Below, piece by piece: positions 24,336-32,357 of a stretch of DNA of 64,000 nucleotides. Made by a program: the position numbers and the translations under genes. Each line of letters begins with the position of its first letter. Within the stretch, counting starts at the first letter, position 1. Below the pieces are notes generated by a model. That model worked only from the letters and a program-made list of their open reading frames with translations. It ran no database searches and was not told the DNA's origin. The DNA is from Euryarchaeota archaeon. Lineage in GTDB: Archaea > Thermoplasmatota > SW-10-69-26 > JACQPN01. The DNA lies in the NCBI GenBank assembly GCA_016207515.1, contig JACQPN010000010.1:1-64000 (forward strand), given 5' to 3'.

Positions 24336-25082
24336 GTGCCCGTAATACGCCAGACGAATGGTCACGTGCTTCTGTTGACGATCGACCGCCCCGAGGCGAT
24401 GAACGCGCTCGACCCCGAAACGAGCGACGCGCTCACCACCGAATGGCTGCGTTTCCGGGACGACGAGGCACTCCGCGTCGCGGTCCTCACAGGTGCGGGC
24501 GACAAGGCCTTCTCGGCAGGCATCGACTTGAAGAGACTGGGGGAATGGTATGGTCGTGTCCCACCGGAGCGGCGCCGCGAAGTGTGGGACCGGGAACCAG
24601 GCCTCGGTGGGATCACCCGCAACCTCGACGTCGGCAAACCCGTCATCGCCGCCATCAACGGCCACTGCCTCGGCGGCGGACTCGAACTCGCCCTCGCCTG
24701 CGACATGCGGATCGCGAGTGAGAAGGCCACGTTTGCGCTGCCCGAGCTGAAGTGGGGCATCATCCCGGGCCAGGGAGGGACCCAGCGGTTGCCGCGGACT
24801 GTCGCTCCCGGTCACGCGCTCGAAATGGTCCTCTCGGGAACGGCGATCAGCGCCCGGAGGGCATACGAGATCGGCCTCGTGAACGCCGTCACGGCGCCCG
24901 CCGAACTCATCCCGAGTGCGCTCCGGTTGGCCGAAACCATCGCGTGTAATCCGCCCCGCGCCGTGAAAGCCGCGCGTGAGGCGGTGCTACGAGGGCGTGA
25001 CATGCCGCTTGCGCAATCGTTGGGTCTTGAGCGATCGCTCGCCGAACCGTTGGATGAAGCGTTCGAAGATCGGGTCGGCTAG
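24336..25082 (+). CDS. Enoyl-CoA hydratase/isomerase family protein
   Basis: 248 residues from a GTG. Crotonase-fold features are in order: LTIDRPEAMNALD near the N-terminus, GAGDKAFSAGIDLK (first oxyanion-hole region), GHCLGGGLELALACD (second oxyanion-hole region) and LPELKWGIIPGQGGTQRL. The glutamate in LPELKWG corresponds to a catalytic acid position of enoyl-CoA hydratases, so hydratase activity on a 2-enoyl-CoA is likely, with chain length unknown. It stands alone with no other fatty-acid or amino-acid degradation gene adjacent, and the gap before it holds no clear promoter. Other crotonase activities (isomerase, dehalogenase, thioesterase) cannot be excluded. Confidence 0.88.
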   Translation: MPVIRQTNGHVLLLTIDRPEAMNALDPETSDALTTEWLRFRDDEALRVAVLTGAGDKAFSAGIDLKRLGEWYGRVPPERRREVWDREPGLGGITRNLDVGKPVIAAINGHCLGGGLELALACDMRIASEKATFALPELKWGIIPGQGGTQRLPRTVAPGHALEMVLSGTAISARRAYEIGLVNAVTAPAELIPSALRLAETIACNPPRAVKAAREAVLRGRDMPLAQSLGLERSLAEPLDEAFEDRVG

Positions 25083-25141
25083 GGCCCCGGGTAGACAAGC
25101 TAAGGCGAGGGGCGGGCCCAAGTGCCACCCGTCGCGGTTCG

Positions 25142-25345
25142 TCAGCGGCCGTGGGTGTCATCGCGTCCTTTCGCGATCGGTTCGGCGGGATCGCCGGGGT
25201 CGGGTTTGGCGCCTGCTCGGTGCACGATGATCTCCAACCTTATGGAGGAGAGGAGCATGGCGATGGCGACCGCGAACAAGAGCAGGTCCCCGTCGCCGAA
25301 GGAAAGCCCGAGATCGGGAGGGGGTGCCGTGATCAGCGCTGCCAC
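25142..25345 (-). CDS. Small single-TM protein in a three-gene operon
   Basis: About 67 residues from a GTG at 25345, five bases after the stop of the lipoprotein gene. One hydrophobic helix (LLLFAVAIAMLLSSIRLEII) is followed by a polar tail with PDPGDPAEP. I do not recognise it. Tight spacing to the lipoprotein gene is the main support. An ATG at 25381 is also in frame but overlaps that gene. Confidence 0.5.
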   Translation of the reverse strand: MAALITAPPPDLGLSFGDGDLLLFAVAIAMLLSSIRLEIIVHRAGAKPDPGDPAEPIAKGRDDTHGR

Positions 25346-25350
25346 GGGCC

Positions 25351-25794
25351 TCAGCCCTCGCCCAGTCTGGCTTTCGCGCACGAGTTGCCAAGGCAGGTTT
25401 CGTAGTCCCCGGGTTGCGGCGGTGCCGGCGTCCCCCAGACGTGATCCAACGCGAGGCCGAATCGCCCTTCGGGATCTTCCCGCGGGTGCAGAGCCAAGAT
25501 CACTCTCTGCGCTGGTTCGATGGGGCGGGAGAACGGCGTGTCGCCCCAGTAGGCGGGGATCTGGTGTTGTCCTCCATCGACGGGTCCAGAAAGCGTCATA
25601 TCGACGCCTCCGGGCCCCACGGATGCGGGCGCGCTGCCCCGGTTGTCGATGACGAGCATCAGGTGGGGGAGCGGGTCATCGTTCCAAGGTTGCCAATGGG
25701 CCGCGACACGCAAGTCTGGTTCCGCAAACGCCACCGGCGCGGCGCATCCGGTCGCGAGAACCATCAGTGAGAGCGTGGCGATTCCAGCTCTCAT
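25351..25794 (-). CDS. Putative surface lipoprotein
   Basis: 147 residues from the ATG at 25794 (ATGA overlap with the upstream gene). The N-terminus MRAGIATLSLMVLATGCAAP is a lipoprotein-type signal with the lipobox LATGC, so a lipid-linked mature protein starting at Cys17 is likely. The mature part resembles a small beta-sandwich: DLRVAAHWQPWND, MLVIDNRGSAPASVGPGG and a late cysteine pair (CLGNSC) that may form a disulfide. There is no family match that I can name. Its operon partners are small membrane proteins, so the three may form a surface complex. Confidence 0.6.
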   Translation of the reverse strand: MRAGIATLSLMVLATGCAAPVAFAEPDLRVAAHWQPWNDDPLPHLMLVIDNRGSAPASVGPGGVDMTLSGPVDGGQHQIPAYWGDTPFSRPIEPAQRVILALHPREDPEGRFGLALDHVWGTPAPPQPGDYETCLGNSCAKARLGEG

Positions 25795-26012
25795 CTCGAC
25801 CGCCCACCAGGAGGGGGTGCCCTCTCCGAAGGAGTCCTTGTGAAGAGAACGAAGGCAAGAAGCGCCACGACCACCACCGGAAGCGTCATCATCTTCCCGA
25901 GGAGGCCCGTGAACCAACTCCAGCCTCCCGAGGAGTAACTCCCGAGGAAGAATGCCAGTCCCGTCGCGAGGACTGTCGTCACGAATCCTGAGATACGGGC
26001 GGCGCTGCCCAT
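25791..26012 (-). CDS. Small two-TM membrane protein
   Basis: About 73 residues from the ATG at 26012; an upstream ATG at 26048 would add a short polar extension. Two hydrophobic helices (SGFVTTVLATGLAFFLGSY and MMTLPVVVVALLAFVLFT) are joined by a loop with aromatic residues (GGWSWFTG). The tail is basic and proline-rich. The stop overlaps the lipoprotein start. A TATA-like CTATATTT (minus strand, about 26049-26055) lies 37-43 bases upstream of this start. The function is unknown. Confidence 0.55.
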   Translation of the reverse strand: MGSAARISGFVTTVLATGLAFFLGSYSSGGWSWFTGLLGKMMTLPVVVVALLAFVLFTRTPSERAPPPGGRSR

Positions 26013-26037
26013 CTGGAACCGAATATCCTTCTTGCAG

Positions 26038-26246
26038 CCAACGTGCAAATATAGGGTCGTCCCGGTTCTGCGGGTTGATTCTCAGTCGCGAGAAGAAGGC
26101 GGGCACCGGCACCTCGATGCCGGAGGCAACGAGTGCGGCCGATTTCGGATCTGTCGATTCGCATGGCTCGAGGCCGCAAGATACCGTCGTAACCAGAGCG
26201 CCCGTAAGCACCCAACGGGCAAATATGGGGGTGCAAATATGCATAT
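26038..26246. repeat. Two near-identical 19-base repeats plus a palindrome in an intergenic region
   Basis: 26038-26056 and 26212-26230 share CCAACG-x-GCAAATAT-x-GGG with few differences, 174 bases apart in the same orientation. A third shorter GTGCAAATATG follows at 26231, and ATATGCATAT (26237-26246) is a perfect palindrome. On the minus strand the first copy supplies the TATA-like CTATATTT for the small-protein operon. The stretch 26057-26436 contains no supported gene. These may be duplicated promoter or regulator sites. Confidence 0.5.
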
Positions 26247-26436
26247 GTCAAGAGATAACGAAGGCTGCACAGCGGCCCCCCTGCGCGTCTCTCGCCGCAC
26301 CCGGGGGGACGCGTGTCGTCGTCGGCTACGACATGGTCAACCCGGAACGGCTCCGACGTATACGGTGGCATGACGGGGCTTACCATCGTGGAATGCGACA
26401 CGGACTCGCGAGAGCAAGGCGAACGGAGGACGAAGC

Positions 26437-26760
26437 ATGGATCGGGACCCTTTGGACGAAATGCACGCGGAACTCTGTAAGGTCTTCACGAGCCCCGCGC
26501 GAATCCGGATACTCGGCCACCTGCGGGACGGCGAGCGGTCCGTGGGCGACCTCGCCGAGGTCATTGGACTCCCCCAACCCAACGTCTCCCAACACCTTAC
26601 GGTCATGAGGAGCCGCGGGATGGTAACGACCCGCAAGGCGGGCGCCACCGTGTACTATCGCCTCGCCAACCCCAAGATCCTGAAGGCGTTCGACATCATC
26701 CGCGAAGTCTTGGATGAGAACCTCTCCGAAGTCGGCCGGCTGGGCAAGCGAGGTCGATGA
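26437..26760 (+). CDS. ArsR-family transcriptional regulator
   Basis: 107 residues. The winged helix is clear: LCKVFTSPARIRILGHLRDG, then SVGDLAEVIGLPQPNVSQHL as recognition helix region, then a wing (GMVTTRKAGATVYYRLA). No cysteine pair of the metal-sensing ArsR type is present in the usual helix; Cys14 is the only cysteine, so metal sensing is not evident. A GGAGG lies eight bases before the start. It is the first gene of a four-gene operon (SHOCT protein, sulfide:quinone reductase, DsrE), overlapping the next by four bases. It may sense sulfide or persulfide and control the operon; that is inferred from the neighbours. Confidence 0.85.
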   Translation: MDRDPLDEMHAELCKVFTSPARIRILGHLRDGERSVGDLAEVIGLPQPNVSQHLTVMRSRGMVTTRKAGATVYYRLANPKILKAFDIIREVLDENLSEVGRLGKRGR

Positions 26761-27146
26761 GGATGGCGCCCCACGACGACTCCGTGAAAGTCCTTCTCTG
26801 GCTCGCGGTCGCTGTCCTCGGCGCCGCCGCGCTCTCGGGCCTCCTCGGCGGATGGATCTGGGGTGGGGGCTGGATGGGTGGGATGATGGGATTCGGCCCC
26901 GTCTGGATGCTCGGTGCCGTCGCCATCATGGTCCTCATGGCGACCCACATGTTCAGCCATGGGGCCCACTCGGGCCGCGACCACGCAAGCCACGGCTGCA
27001 TAGATCATGCGGGATCCCACGAGAGTCGTACGACGCCGTCTGAGGACGCGCACGCGATCATCGAGCGCTGCTATGCCTCCGGCGAGGTCTCCCGTGCCGA
27101 GTACCTTCAGATGAAGAACGATCTCCTCGGGGGTCGCCCCCGGTGA
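26757..27146 (+). CDS. Membrane protein with C-terminal SHOCT domain
   Basis: 129 residues. Two membrane helices (about 11-33 and 45-66) with glycine- and tryptophan-rich packing (GGWIWGGGWMGGMMGFGP) are followed by a His-rich segment (HMFSHGAHSGRDHASHGC). The last 30 residues are a SHOCT domain (AHAIIERCYASGEVSRAEYL). SHOCT domains often mediate oligomer formation. The His/Met-rich segments could bind a metal such as copper, but this is not proven. Its start and stop overlap the neighbouring genes (ATGA and GTGA), so it is co-translated with the regulator and the sulfide:quinone reductase. Confidence 0.75.
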   Translation: MRMAPHDDSVKVLLWLAVAVLGAAALSGLLGGWIWGGGWMGGMMGFGPVWMLGAVAIMVLMATHMFSHGAHSGRDHASHGCIDHAGSHESRTTPSEDAHAIIERCYASGEVSRAEYLQMKNDLLGGRPR

Positions 27147-28294
27147 GCGAGACCGTAGTCGTCCTCGGCGGGGGCGTGGGCGGGCTTGTCGCGGCCACGA
27201 GATTGCGTGAGCGGCTGCCCCGAGAGCACCGCGTCGTCCTCGTTGACCGCACGGGCCAGCACCAGTTCGCGCCATCGTTCCTGTGGCTCATGACGGGCGA
27301 CCGAGAACCCGCACGCCTTTCTCGCGACCTCCGCGTGCTCGAACGCAGGGGCATCCGCGTCGTGGTGGCGGAGGTCGAGGGGATCGACCTCGCGCAGAAG
27401 GAAGTCCGAACGACCGGCGAAACTCTTCGCTACGACCACCTGGTCGTGAGCTTGGGCGCGGAACTCGCGTCCGAAACGGTGCCGGGCCTCGCCGAGGCCG
27501 GCGAGACCTTCTACACGCTCCCGGGTGCTACGCGCCTACGGGACAAGCTCCGAGCGTTCAAGGGCGGCCGCCTGGTCGTCCTCGTCGCCGCCACGCCCTT
27601 CAAATGTCCCGCCGCACCCTACGAAGCGGCGCTCCTTCTTGAGTCCCACCTACGCCGACGCCGCCTACGAGCGAAAGTCGAGTTGGACGTGTACACGCCC
27701 GAGAAGCTCCCCATGGCCGTGGCAGGTCCAGCAGTCGGGACCGCGCTTCGCGGCATGCTGGAAGCGCGCGGTATCCGGTTCCACCCCGAGCACAAGGTGA
27801 AGACGGCCCGCCCCGAGGATCGGCTCATCGTCTTCGAGAACGGAGCGCAAGCGGCCTACGATCTATTGGCCTACGTGCCCCCGCACCGGGCTCCGCGCGT
27901 CGCGCGCGAAGCGGACCTCACGAACGGGTCCGGCTGGGTCAGCGTGGACGCAGGCACCTTGGTCACGAAGCACCCGGCCGTGCACGCGATCGGGGACCTG
28001 GCGGCGGTGAAGCTACCCTCGGGCCTCTTCCTCCCGAAGGCCGGCGTCTTCGCCCATGCAGAGGCCGAGGTCGTGGCGAACAACATCGCCGTCGAGATCA
28101 CGGGCAGGGGGACATCCCGCCGCTTCGATGGCCATGGCTACTGTTGGGTCGAGACGGGCGAAGGCAAGGCCGCCTTCGGGAGCGGCGATTTCTACGCGGC
28201 GCCAGTGGCGAAGGTCAAGCTGCGCGCGCCGACGCGATACTGGCACTGGGGGAAGCTGCTGTTCGAGAAATACTGGCTATGGAAGTGGTTCTGA
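27143..28294 (+). CDS. Sulfide:quinone oxidoreductase-like flavoprotein
   Basis: 383 residues from a GTG. The FAD-binding GGGVGGLVAATRLRE is at the N-terminus and a second dinucleotide-fold region ends in HAIGDLAAVK. Two cysteines at SQR-like positions are present: C155 (TPFKCPAAPYE) and C334 (GHGYCWVETG). The third cysteine near residue 125 found in several SQRs is absent. The tail ends in aromatic, basic residues (YWHWGKLLFEKYWLWKWF), fitting an amphipathic membrane-attachment helix. SQR oxidises sulfide to polysulfide and reduces quinone at the membrane. Together with DsrE downstream this fits sulfide oxidation. A related flavoprotein with a different electron acceptor (FCSD- or NDH-2-like) is the main alternative. 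Confidence 0.85.
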   Translation: MSETVVVLGGGVGGLVAATRLRERLPREHRVVLVDRTGQHQFAPSFLWLMTGDREPARLSRDLRVLERRGIRVVVAEVEGIDLAQKEVRTTGETLRYDHLVVSLGAELASETVPGLAEAGETFYTLPGATRLRDKLRAFKGGRLVVLVAATPFKCPAAPYEAALLLESHLRRRRLRAKVELDVYTPEKLPMAVAGPAVGTALRGMLEARGIRFHPEHKVKTARPEDRLIVFENGAQAAYDLLAYVPPHRAPRVAREADLTNGSGWVSVDAGTLVTKHPAVHAIGDLAAVKLPSGLFLPKAGVFAHAEAEVVANNIAVEITGRGTSRRFDGHGYCWVETGEGKAAFGSGDFYAAPVAKVKLRAPTRYWHWGKLLFEKYWLWKWF

Positions 28295-28304
28295 AGGAGA
28301 CAAT

Positions 28305-28628
28305 ATGCGGATAGGAATAGTTCTTTCCACAAATGAACCGGAAATGGCGTGGAACGCCCTACGTTTTGGCGTGACGGCCGTCAAGAGCGGGCATACTGTG
28401 AAACTGTTCCTCCTCGCGCGCGGCGTCGAGGTCGAGACGATCAGGGATGCCCGATTCGACGTCGCCGGTCAGCTGGGGGCGTTCGTATCGGCAGGCGGCC
28501 GCGTCTTCGCGTGCGGGACCTGCCTCACGCAGCGGAACATGGAGGCGACCGAGGCGTGTCCCGCGTCTTCCATGAAGGAGCTCCTGGCGATAGTGGCGGA
28601 GTCAGACAAGGTGCTCACGTTCGGGTAA
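28305..28628 (+). CDS. DsrE-family sulfur-carrier protein
   Basis: 107 residues from the ATG at 28305, preceded by AAGGAGA. The fold is a DsrE/DsrF-like Rossmannoid: MRIGIVLSTNEPEMAWNALR at the start and the central cysteine site FACGTCLTQRNM (C70, C73), with a third cysteine in EACPAS. DsrE-type proteins carry persulfide sulfur between enzymes. It is the last gene of the ArsR-SHOCT-SQR operon, ten bases after the SQR stop. It is therefore likely to accept sulfane sulfur made by SQR, an inference from context and fold. Confidence 0.85.
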   Translation: MRIGIVLSTNEPEMAWNALRFGVTAVKSGHTVKLFLLARGVEVETIRDARFDVAGQLGAFVSAGGRVFACGTCLTQRNMEATEACPASSMKELLAIVAESDKVLTFG

Positions 28629-28699
28629 CGCGGTCGGCGCGACGCATCCTGCACCGATCCCGAAAGTGACGACTGACGGCAAGGGGCGAGAGTCTCATT

Positions 28700-28954
28700 T
28701 CAATCCCGCCTCGGCGGCCCTCTGCGCGGCGGGATCTTCGTGAGGAGAATGATGATTCCGAGGCCCACGAGCGACGGCAGGTCGAACCAGATCAGCTCCG
28801 ATTTCACGCCGTCGGGCCAGGCGCCGGCCGAGATGGTTCCCAGAAGAACCGCCAGTGAGATGCCCACGCCGACCAGGAGGGTATGCCAAAAGGTGTATCT
28901 CGCGATGCTCTCACCAGTGGCAAGCGTTCCCTCTGGCAGATATCGTCGATGCAC
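28700..28954 (-). CDS. Small two-TM protein of unknown function
   Basis: 84 residues from a GTG at 28954. Two hydrophobic helices (FWHTLLVGVGISLAVLLG and LPSLVGLGIIILLTKI) flank a short loop with a conserved-looking WPDGVKSELIWFD. The tail is Arg/Pro-rich. It is convergent with the DsrE operon. I cannot name a family, and no promoter is obvious, so the gene is moderately supported by its helix pattern only. Confidence 0.45.
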   Translation of the reverse strand: MHRRYLPEGTLATGESIARYTFWHTLLVGVGISLAVLLGTISAGAWPDGVKSELIWFDLPSLVGLGIIILLTKIPPRRGPPRRD

Positions 28955-29151
28955 GCTTCTCGGTGCCGATTAGCGGAGGTGAGAATCTGAATGGCGGGGA
29001 TTCCCGAGCGCCTTATCAGCTCTTGACCGCCTCTAAGCGCCACGCCCGCATGCATCCCGATCAGAGCGCGATCTGGCGCAAGCCGGAGCGGCGAGCGAGA
29101 CGATACCGTAGGGGATCATCCTTCTTCACCTAGGGACCGTCTTCGACTTGG

Positions 29152-29745
29152 TCAGCGGCCCTCCCCCTTGGTGAAGACCTTCCCGGGTCGCCAAGGCGTC
29201 CCGAGCATCGGCAGGAGGTACCTGTCGAGTCCGATCCAACCCGCGGTCTTCCACGCGAGGATGAGGAGGATCGCAAGCAGTAAGAGCATGGGATTGCTGC
29301 TGGCGGTGCCTGCCATCATGAAGTTCCAGTTCATGAAGGCCCCAAAGCACGCCGCTATCCCCACGAAAGCGCCCACGATGAGCGCTACCCCGATGAGTAG
29401 TTCGCCCGCGACGACCACCTTCGCGAACCACGAGTAGTGGCCGCCGGCGACGAGGAAGTTGATGAAATCGCGGTACCAGTCGAAGGATATCGGGGGTCTC
29501 CCCGGTGCGGCAGGCATGGCCACCGCGCGCTCCCAGAAGGCCTTCAACGCCGTCCCGTCGCCCACCCACTTTGGGTCTCCCACCTTATGAAGGCCCGCGT
29601 TGACCCACTCATAGCCGAGATAGAGGCGGATGACGACCCACGCCCATGCCCATTTCGTCCCGTCGAGGATGTCACGGACGAACGGCGGATCCGTGACGTA
29701 TTCGATGTTCGACACTGTCGTGGAGTCGGTCTTCTTGACGGTCAT
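29152..29745 (-). CDS. DoxX/DoxD-like membrane protein
   Basis: About 197 residues from the ATG at 29745 (a TTG at 29766 is an alternative). Four hydrophobic helices follow a polar N-terminus. The features WVVIRLYLGYEWVNAGLHKV, GGHYSWFAKVVVAGELLIG and ILAWKTAGWIGLDRYLLPML match the DoxX/TQO family. DoxD is the large subunit of thiosulfate:quinone oxidoreductase in Acidianus, and other DoxX proteins act in different redox systems. Sulfur-related neighbours make thiosulfate oxidation plausible, but no DoxA partner is present. A TATA-like GGTTTAAGAC (29781-29790, minus strand) lies about 40 bases upstream. Confidence 0.8.
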   Translation of the reverse strand: MTVKKTDSTTVSNIEYVTDPPFVRDILDGTKWAWAWVVIRLYLGYEWVNAGLHKVGDPKWVGDGTALKAFWERAVAMPAAPGRPPISFDWYRDFINFLVAGGHYSWFAKVVVAGELLIGVALIVGAFVGIAACFGAFMNWNFMMAGTASSNPMLLLLAILLILAWKTAGWIGLDRYLLPMLGTPWRPGKVFTKGEGR

Positions 29746-29966
29746 GGTAGCATCTTCTGAGTTCAAGAACCCACCAGTCGGTCTTAAACCCGTTCGAAAG
29801 GATATTCCGGAAACGCGCTTCTCCAGAATGATTGGCGACCGTGAGGATCAAGATGCAAGATCCCTGGTGGGTCAACGGGCCTACGACGGGAGATGTGTTT
29901 CGATCCGGCGAAACGCCCTGCGGTTCCTTATACGGGGTCTAACCAGGTAATCAGAGGCGATGCGGC

Positions 29967-30152
29967 ATGGCGAAAGACCCGGTCTGCGGCATGAGCGTCG
30001 ACGAGCGGACGGCGGCCTTCACGACGATGCTTGGCGACGTTTCCTACTACTTCTGTTCCGAGCATTGTAGGGTCTCCTTCGACAACAACCCTGCTCCGTA
30101 CCTTTCATTGGCGGGCGATCCGCACTGGCGACCGGCAAGGCGGCGCGCATAA
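29967..30152 (+). CDS. YHS-domain protein
   Basis: 61 residues. The domain is plain: MAKDPVCGMSVDERTAAF and, 20 residues later, YYFCSEHCRVSFDNNP, giving the cysteine spacing of YHS domains found in copper ATPases and monooxygenases. It probably binds a metal ion. The gene is separate from the DoxX gene (divergent), with a TATA-like CCTTATACGG (29926-29935) 36 bases upstream of the ATG. A function in metal transfer or sensing is inferred from the domain. Confidence 0.8.
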   Translation: MAKDPVCGMSVDERTAAFTTMLGDVSYYFCSEHCRVSFDNNPAPYLSLAGDPHWRPARRRA

Positions 30153-30237
30153 GACAGCCAAACTGCTTGGTGGGCGATACGCGCTGGGATGAACGGTTGG
30201 TGAGCCACGAACGACGCAAGGCCTCCCGCGCGATCGA

Positions 30238-31227
30238 CTACGCTTTCCCCGGGTAGAAACAGGCCGCCCGTTGGCCAATGGCCTTCTCTTCCAGCTCCGG
30301 TTCCGACAGGGCGCAATCGGGACGCGCCCGGGGGCAGCGTGGGTGGAACCGGCACCCGCGCGGCGGATCCATGGGGGACGGGACGTCGCCCTTAAGGATG
30401 ATGCGTCCGGCCCGGCGCTCCGGGTCGGGCACGGGAACGGCGCTGAAAAGGGCCTGCGTGTAGGGGTGCTGCGGATCCTCGAACGTCGTCTCCACGGGGC
30501 CTAGTTCCACGATCTTGCCCAAGTACATCACGGCCACGTCGTCGGCCATGTGCCGGATCACCGATAGATCATGACTGATGAAGAGGTAAGTGAGATGAAG
30601 CTCTGCTTGCAGTTCCCGTAGCAGGTTCAAGATCTGTGCCTGCACGCTCACGTCGAGCGCGCTCGTCGGTTCGTCGAGGACTATGAACTCCGGGCCCGTG
30701 GCCAGCGCCCTCGCGATCCCTATCCTCTGTCGTTGGCCGCCGGAGAACTCGTGCGGGTAGCGGTCCGCGTGGTCCCGGTTGAGACCCACTTTCCGCAGGA
30801 GCTCCGGAACGCGCTCCTCTATCTCGTGACGGGTGAGGCCCGCGGCGAAATGCATGGGCTCGGCAAGGGTGTCACGGATCGTCATCCGGGGATCGAGGCT
30901 CGACATCGGATCTTGGAAGACGATCTGGAGCCTTCGCCGTATCCGGCGTAGCTCACGTCCACGGACGGTCGTCACGTCCGCACCGTCGTACAGTATGCGG
31001 CCCGCCGTGGGCTCCGCGAGTCGAAGGACGGTCCGGCCCACCGTGGTCTTGCCGCATCCGCTCTCGCCGACGAGCCCAAGCGTCTTGCCGCGTTCGACCT
31101 TGAAACTCACGCCGTCGACCGCTTTCACGCTTGCGGCGCTCGCCCCCAGCATGCTGCGTCGTACCGGGAATTCCTTTCTTAGCCCATCGACTTCAAGGAG
31201 CAGGGCGCGAGCGAGGCCGCCAGCCAT
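30238..31227 (-). CDS. Peptide ABC transporter ATP-binding protein (OppF/DppF-like)
   Basis: 329 residues from the ATG at 31227 (TGATG overlap). Walker [12 protein letters not shown], signature [16 protein letters not shown], Walker [13 protein letters not shown] and H-loop [10 protein letters not shown] are all present. The C-terminal extension has the oligopeptide-transporter Fe-S-type cysteine motif [14 protein letters not shown]. It is the last gene of the peptide-uptake operon and pairs with the DppD-like ATPase upstream. Substrate class is peptide by family; nickel or other opp-type solutes are possible. Confidence 0.93.
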   Translation of the reverse strand: MAGGLARALLLEVDGLRKEFPVRRSMLGASAASVKAVDGVSFKVERGKTLGLVGESGCGKTTVGRTVLRLAEPTAGRILYDGADVTTVRGRELRRIRRRLQIVFQDPMSSLDPRMTIRDTLAEPMHFAAGLTRHEIEERVPELLRKVGLNRDHADRYPHEFSGGQRQRIGIARALATGPEFIVLDEPTSALDVSVQAQILNLLRELQAELHLTYLFISHDLSVIRHMADDVAVMYLGKIVELGPVETTFEDPQHPYTQALFSAVPVPDPERRAGRIILKGDVPSPMDPPRGCRFHPRCPRARPDCALSEPELEEKAIGQRAACFYPGKA

Positions 31228-32357
31228 CACCGGGACCTCCCTGGTCGCCCCACGCCTGCCGCTTCGCCAAGTTCGCGAGGCACATCGTGCGCGCCGTCGT
31301 AGAGGTGGCACGCGACCCGGTGGTCTTCCCCTGCGTCGAACATCGGGGGCCTTTCCGATCGGCAGACATCGATCGCGTATGGACAGCGCGGATGGAACCG
31401 GCAGCCTTGCGGTGGATCGATGAGGTCGGGCACGAAACCGGCGATCACGGGCAGCGGCTCGCGACCCGCCTGAAGCTCGGGGATCGACTTGAGCAGGCCC
31501 ACCGTGTACGGGTGACGTGGCGCGTGGAACATGTCGCGCGTCGTCGCCGTCTCCACGACGCTACCCGCGTACATCACCGCGACCCGGTCGCAGATCTCGG
31601 CGACGAGTCCCAGGTGGTGGGTTATGAGCAGGATGCTGGCGCGCTCCTCGCGTTTGAGGTCCTTGATAAGTTCCATTATCTGCGCCTGGATGGTCACGTC
31701 GAGCGCCGTGGTAGGCTCGTCCGCGATAAGGAGGTCGGGTTTGCAGGCGATCGCCATGGCTATCATGACGCGCTGCCGCATCCCCCCCGACAACTCGTGC
31801 GGGAACCGCGACAGGATGGCCCGTGAATCGGGGATCCCTATGCGACGAAGCATCGCGTCAGCGACGTCGAGCGCCCTCCGGCGACGCTCGCGAAGCTTGT
31901 TCGTGAGAAGCAGCTTCCGCGATTCAAGGGCCCGCTCCAGCCCGGTGAGGGGCGTGACACCGAGGTCCTGATGCTCGAGCACCGCCTCCGCGATCTGGTC
32001 GCCGATGCGCATGACGGGGTTGAGGCTCGTCATCGGTTCCTGGAAGATCATGCTGATGTCGTTTCCGCGAAGGGTCCGTAACTCCGTTTCCCGAAGCCGG
32101 AGGATGTCCTTGCGGGGGCCCCGTTCGGGCGTGAAGGTGATCGTTCCGCTCGTGTACTCGGCGGGCGGGACGGGGTTGAGCCGCAGAAGGGACAACGCCG
32201 TGACGCTCTTGCCGCAGCCGCTTTCGCCGACAAGGCCCAGGGTCTCGTCGCGCCTGATGTCAAGCGTCACGCGGTCGAGGGCCTTCACGTCGCCCACGTA
32301 CGTGTGGAAGACGAGGGAAAGATCCTCGATGCGGACAATGGGCGTGGGGTCGGTCAA
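31227..32357 (-). CDS. Peptide ABC transporter ATP-binding protein (OppD/DppD-like)
   Basis: 376 residues. Walker [13 protein letters not shown], signature [16 protein letters not shown], Walker [13 protein letters not shown] and the switch histidine in [10 protein letters not shown] are present. The C-terminal [14 protein letters not shown] motif is the one shared by opp/dpp ATPases. Its start overlaps the upstream permease gene by four bases. An insertion of about 30 charged residues ([18 protein letters not shown]) between the Q-loop and signature is longer than usual. Confidence 0.93.
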   Translation of the reverse strand: MTDPTPIVRIEDLSLVFHTYVGDVKALDRVTLDIRRDETLGLVGESGCGKSVTALSLLRLNPVPPAEYTSGTITFTPERGPRKDILRLRETELRTLRGNDISMIFQEPMTSLNPVMRIGDQIAEAVLEHQDLGVTPLTGLERALESRKLLLTNKLRERRRRALDVADAMLRRIGIPDSRAILSRFPHELSGGMRQRVMIAMAIACKPDLLIADEPTTALDVTIQAQIMELIKDLKREERASILLITHHLGLVAEICDRVAVMYAGSVVETATTRDMFHAPRHPYTVGLLKSIPELQAGREPLPVIAGFVPDLIDPPQGCRFHPRCPYAIDVCRSERPPMFDAGEDHRVACHLYDGAHDVPRELGEAAGVGRPGRSR

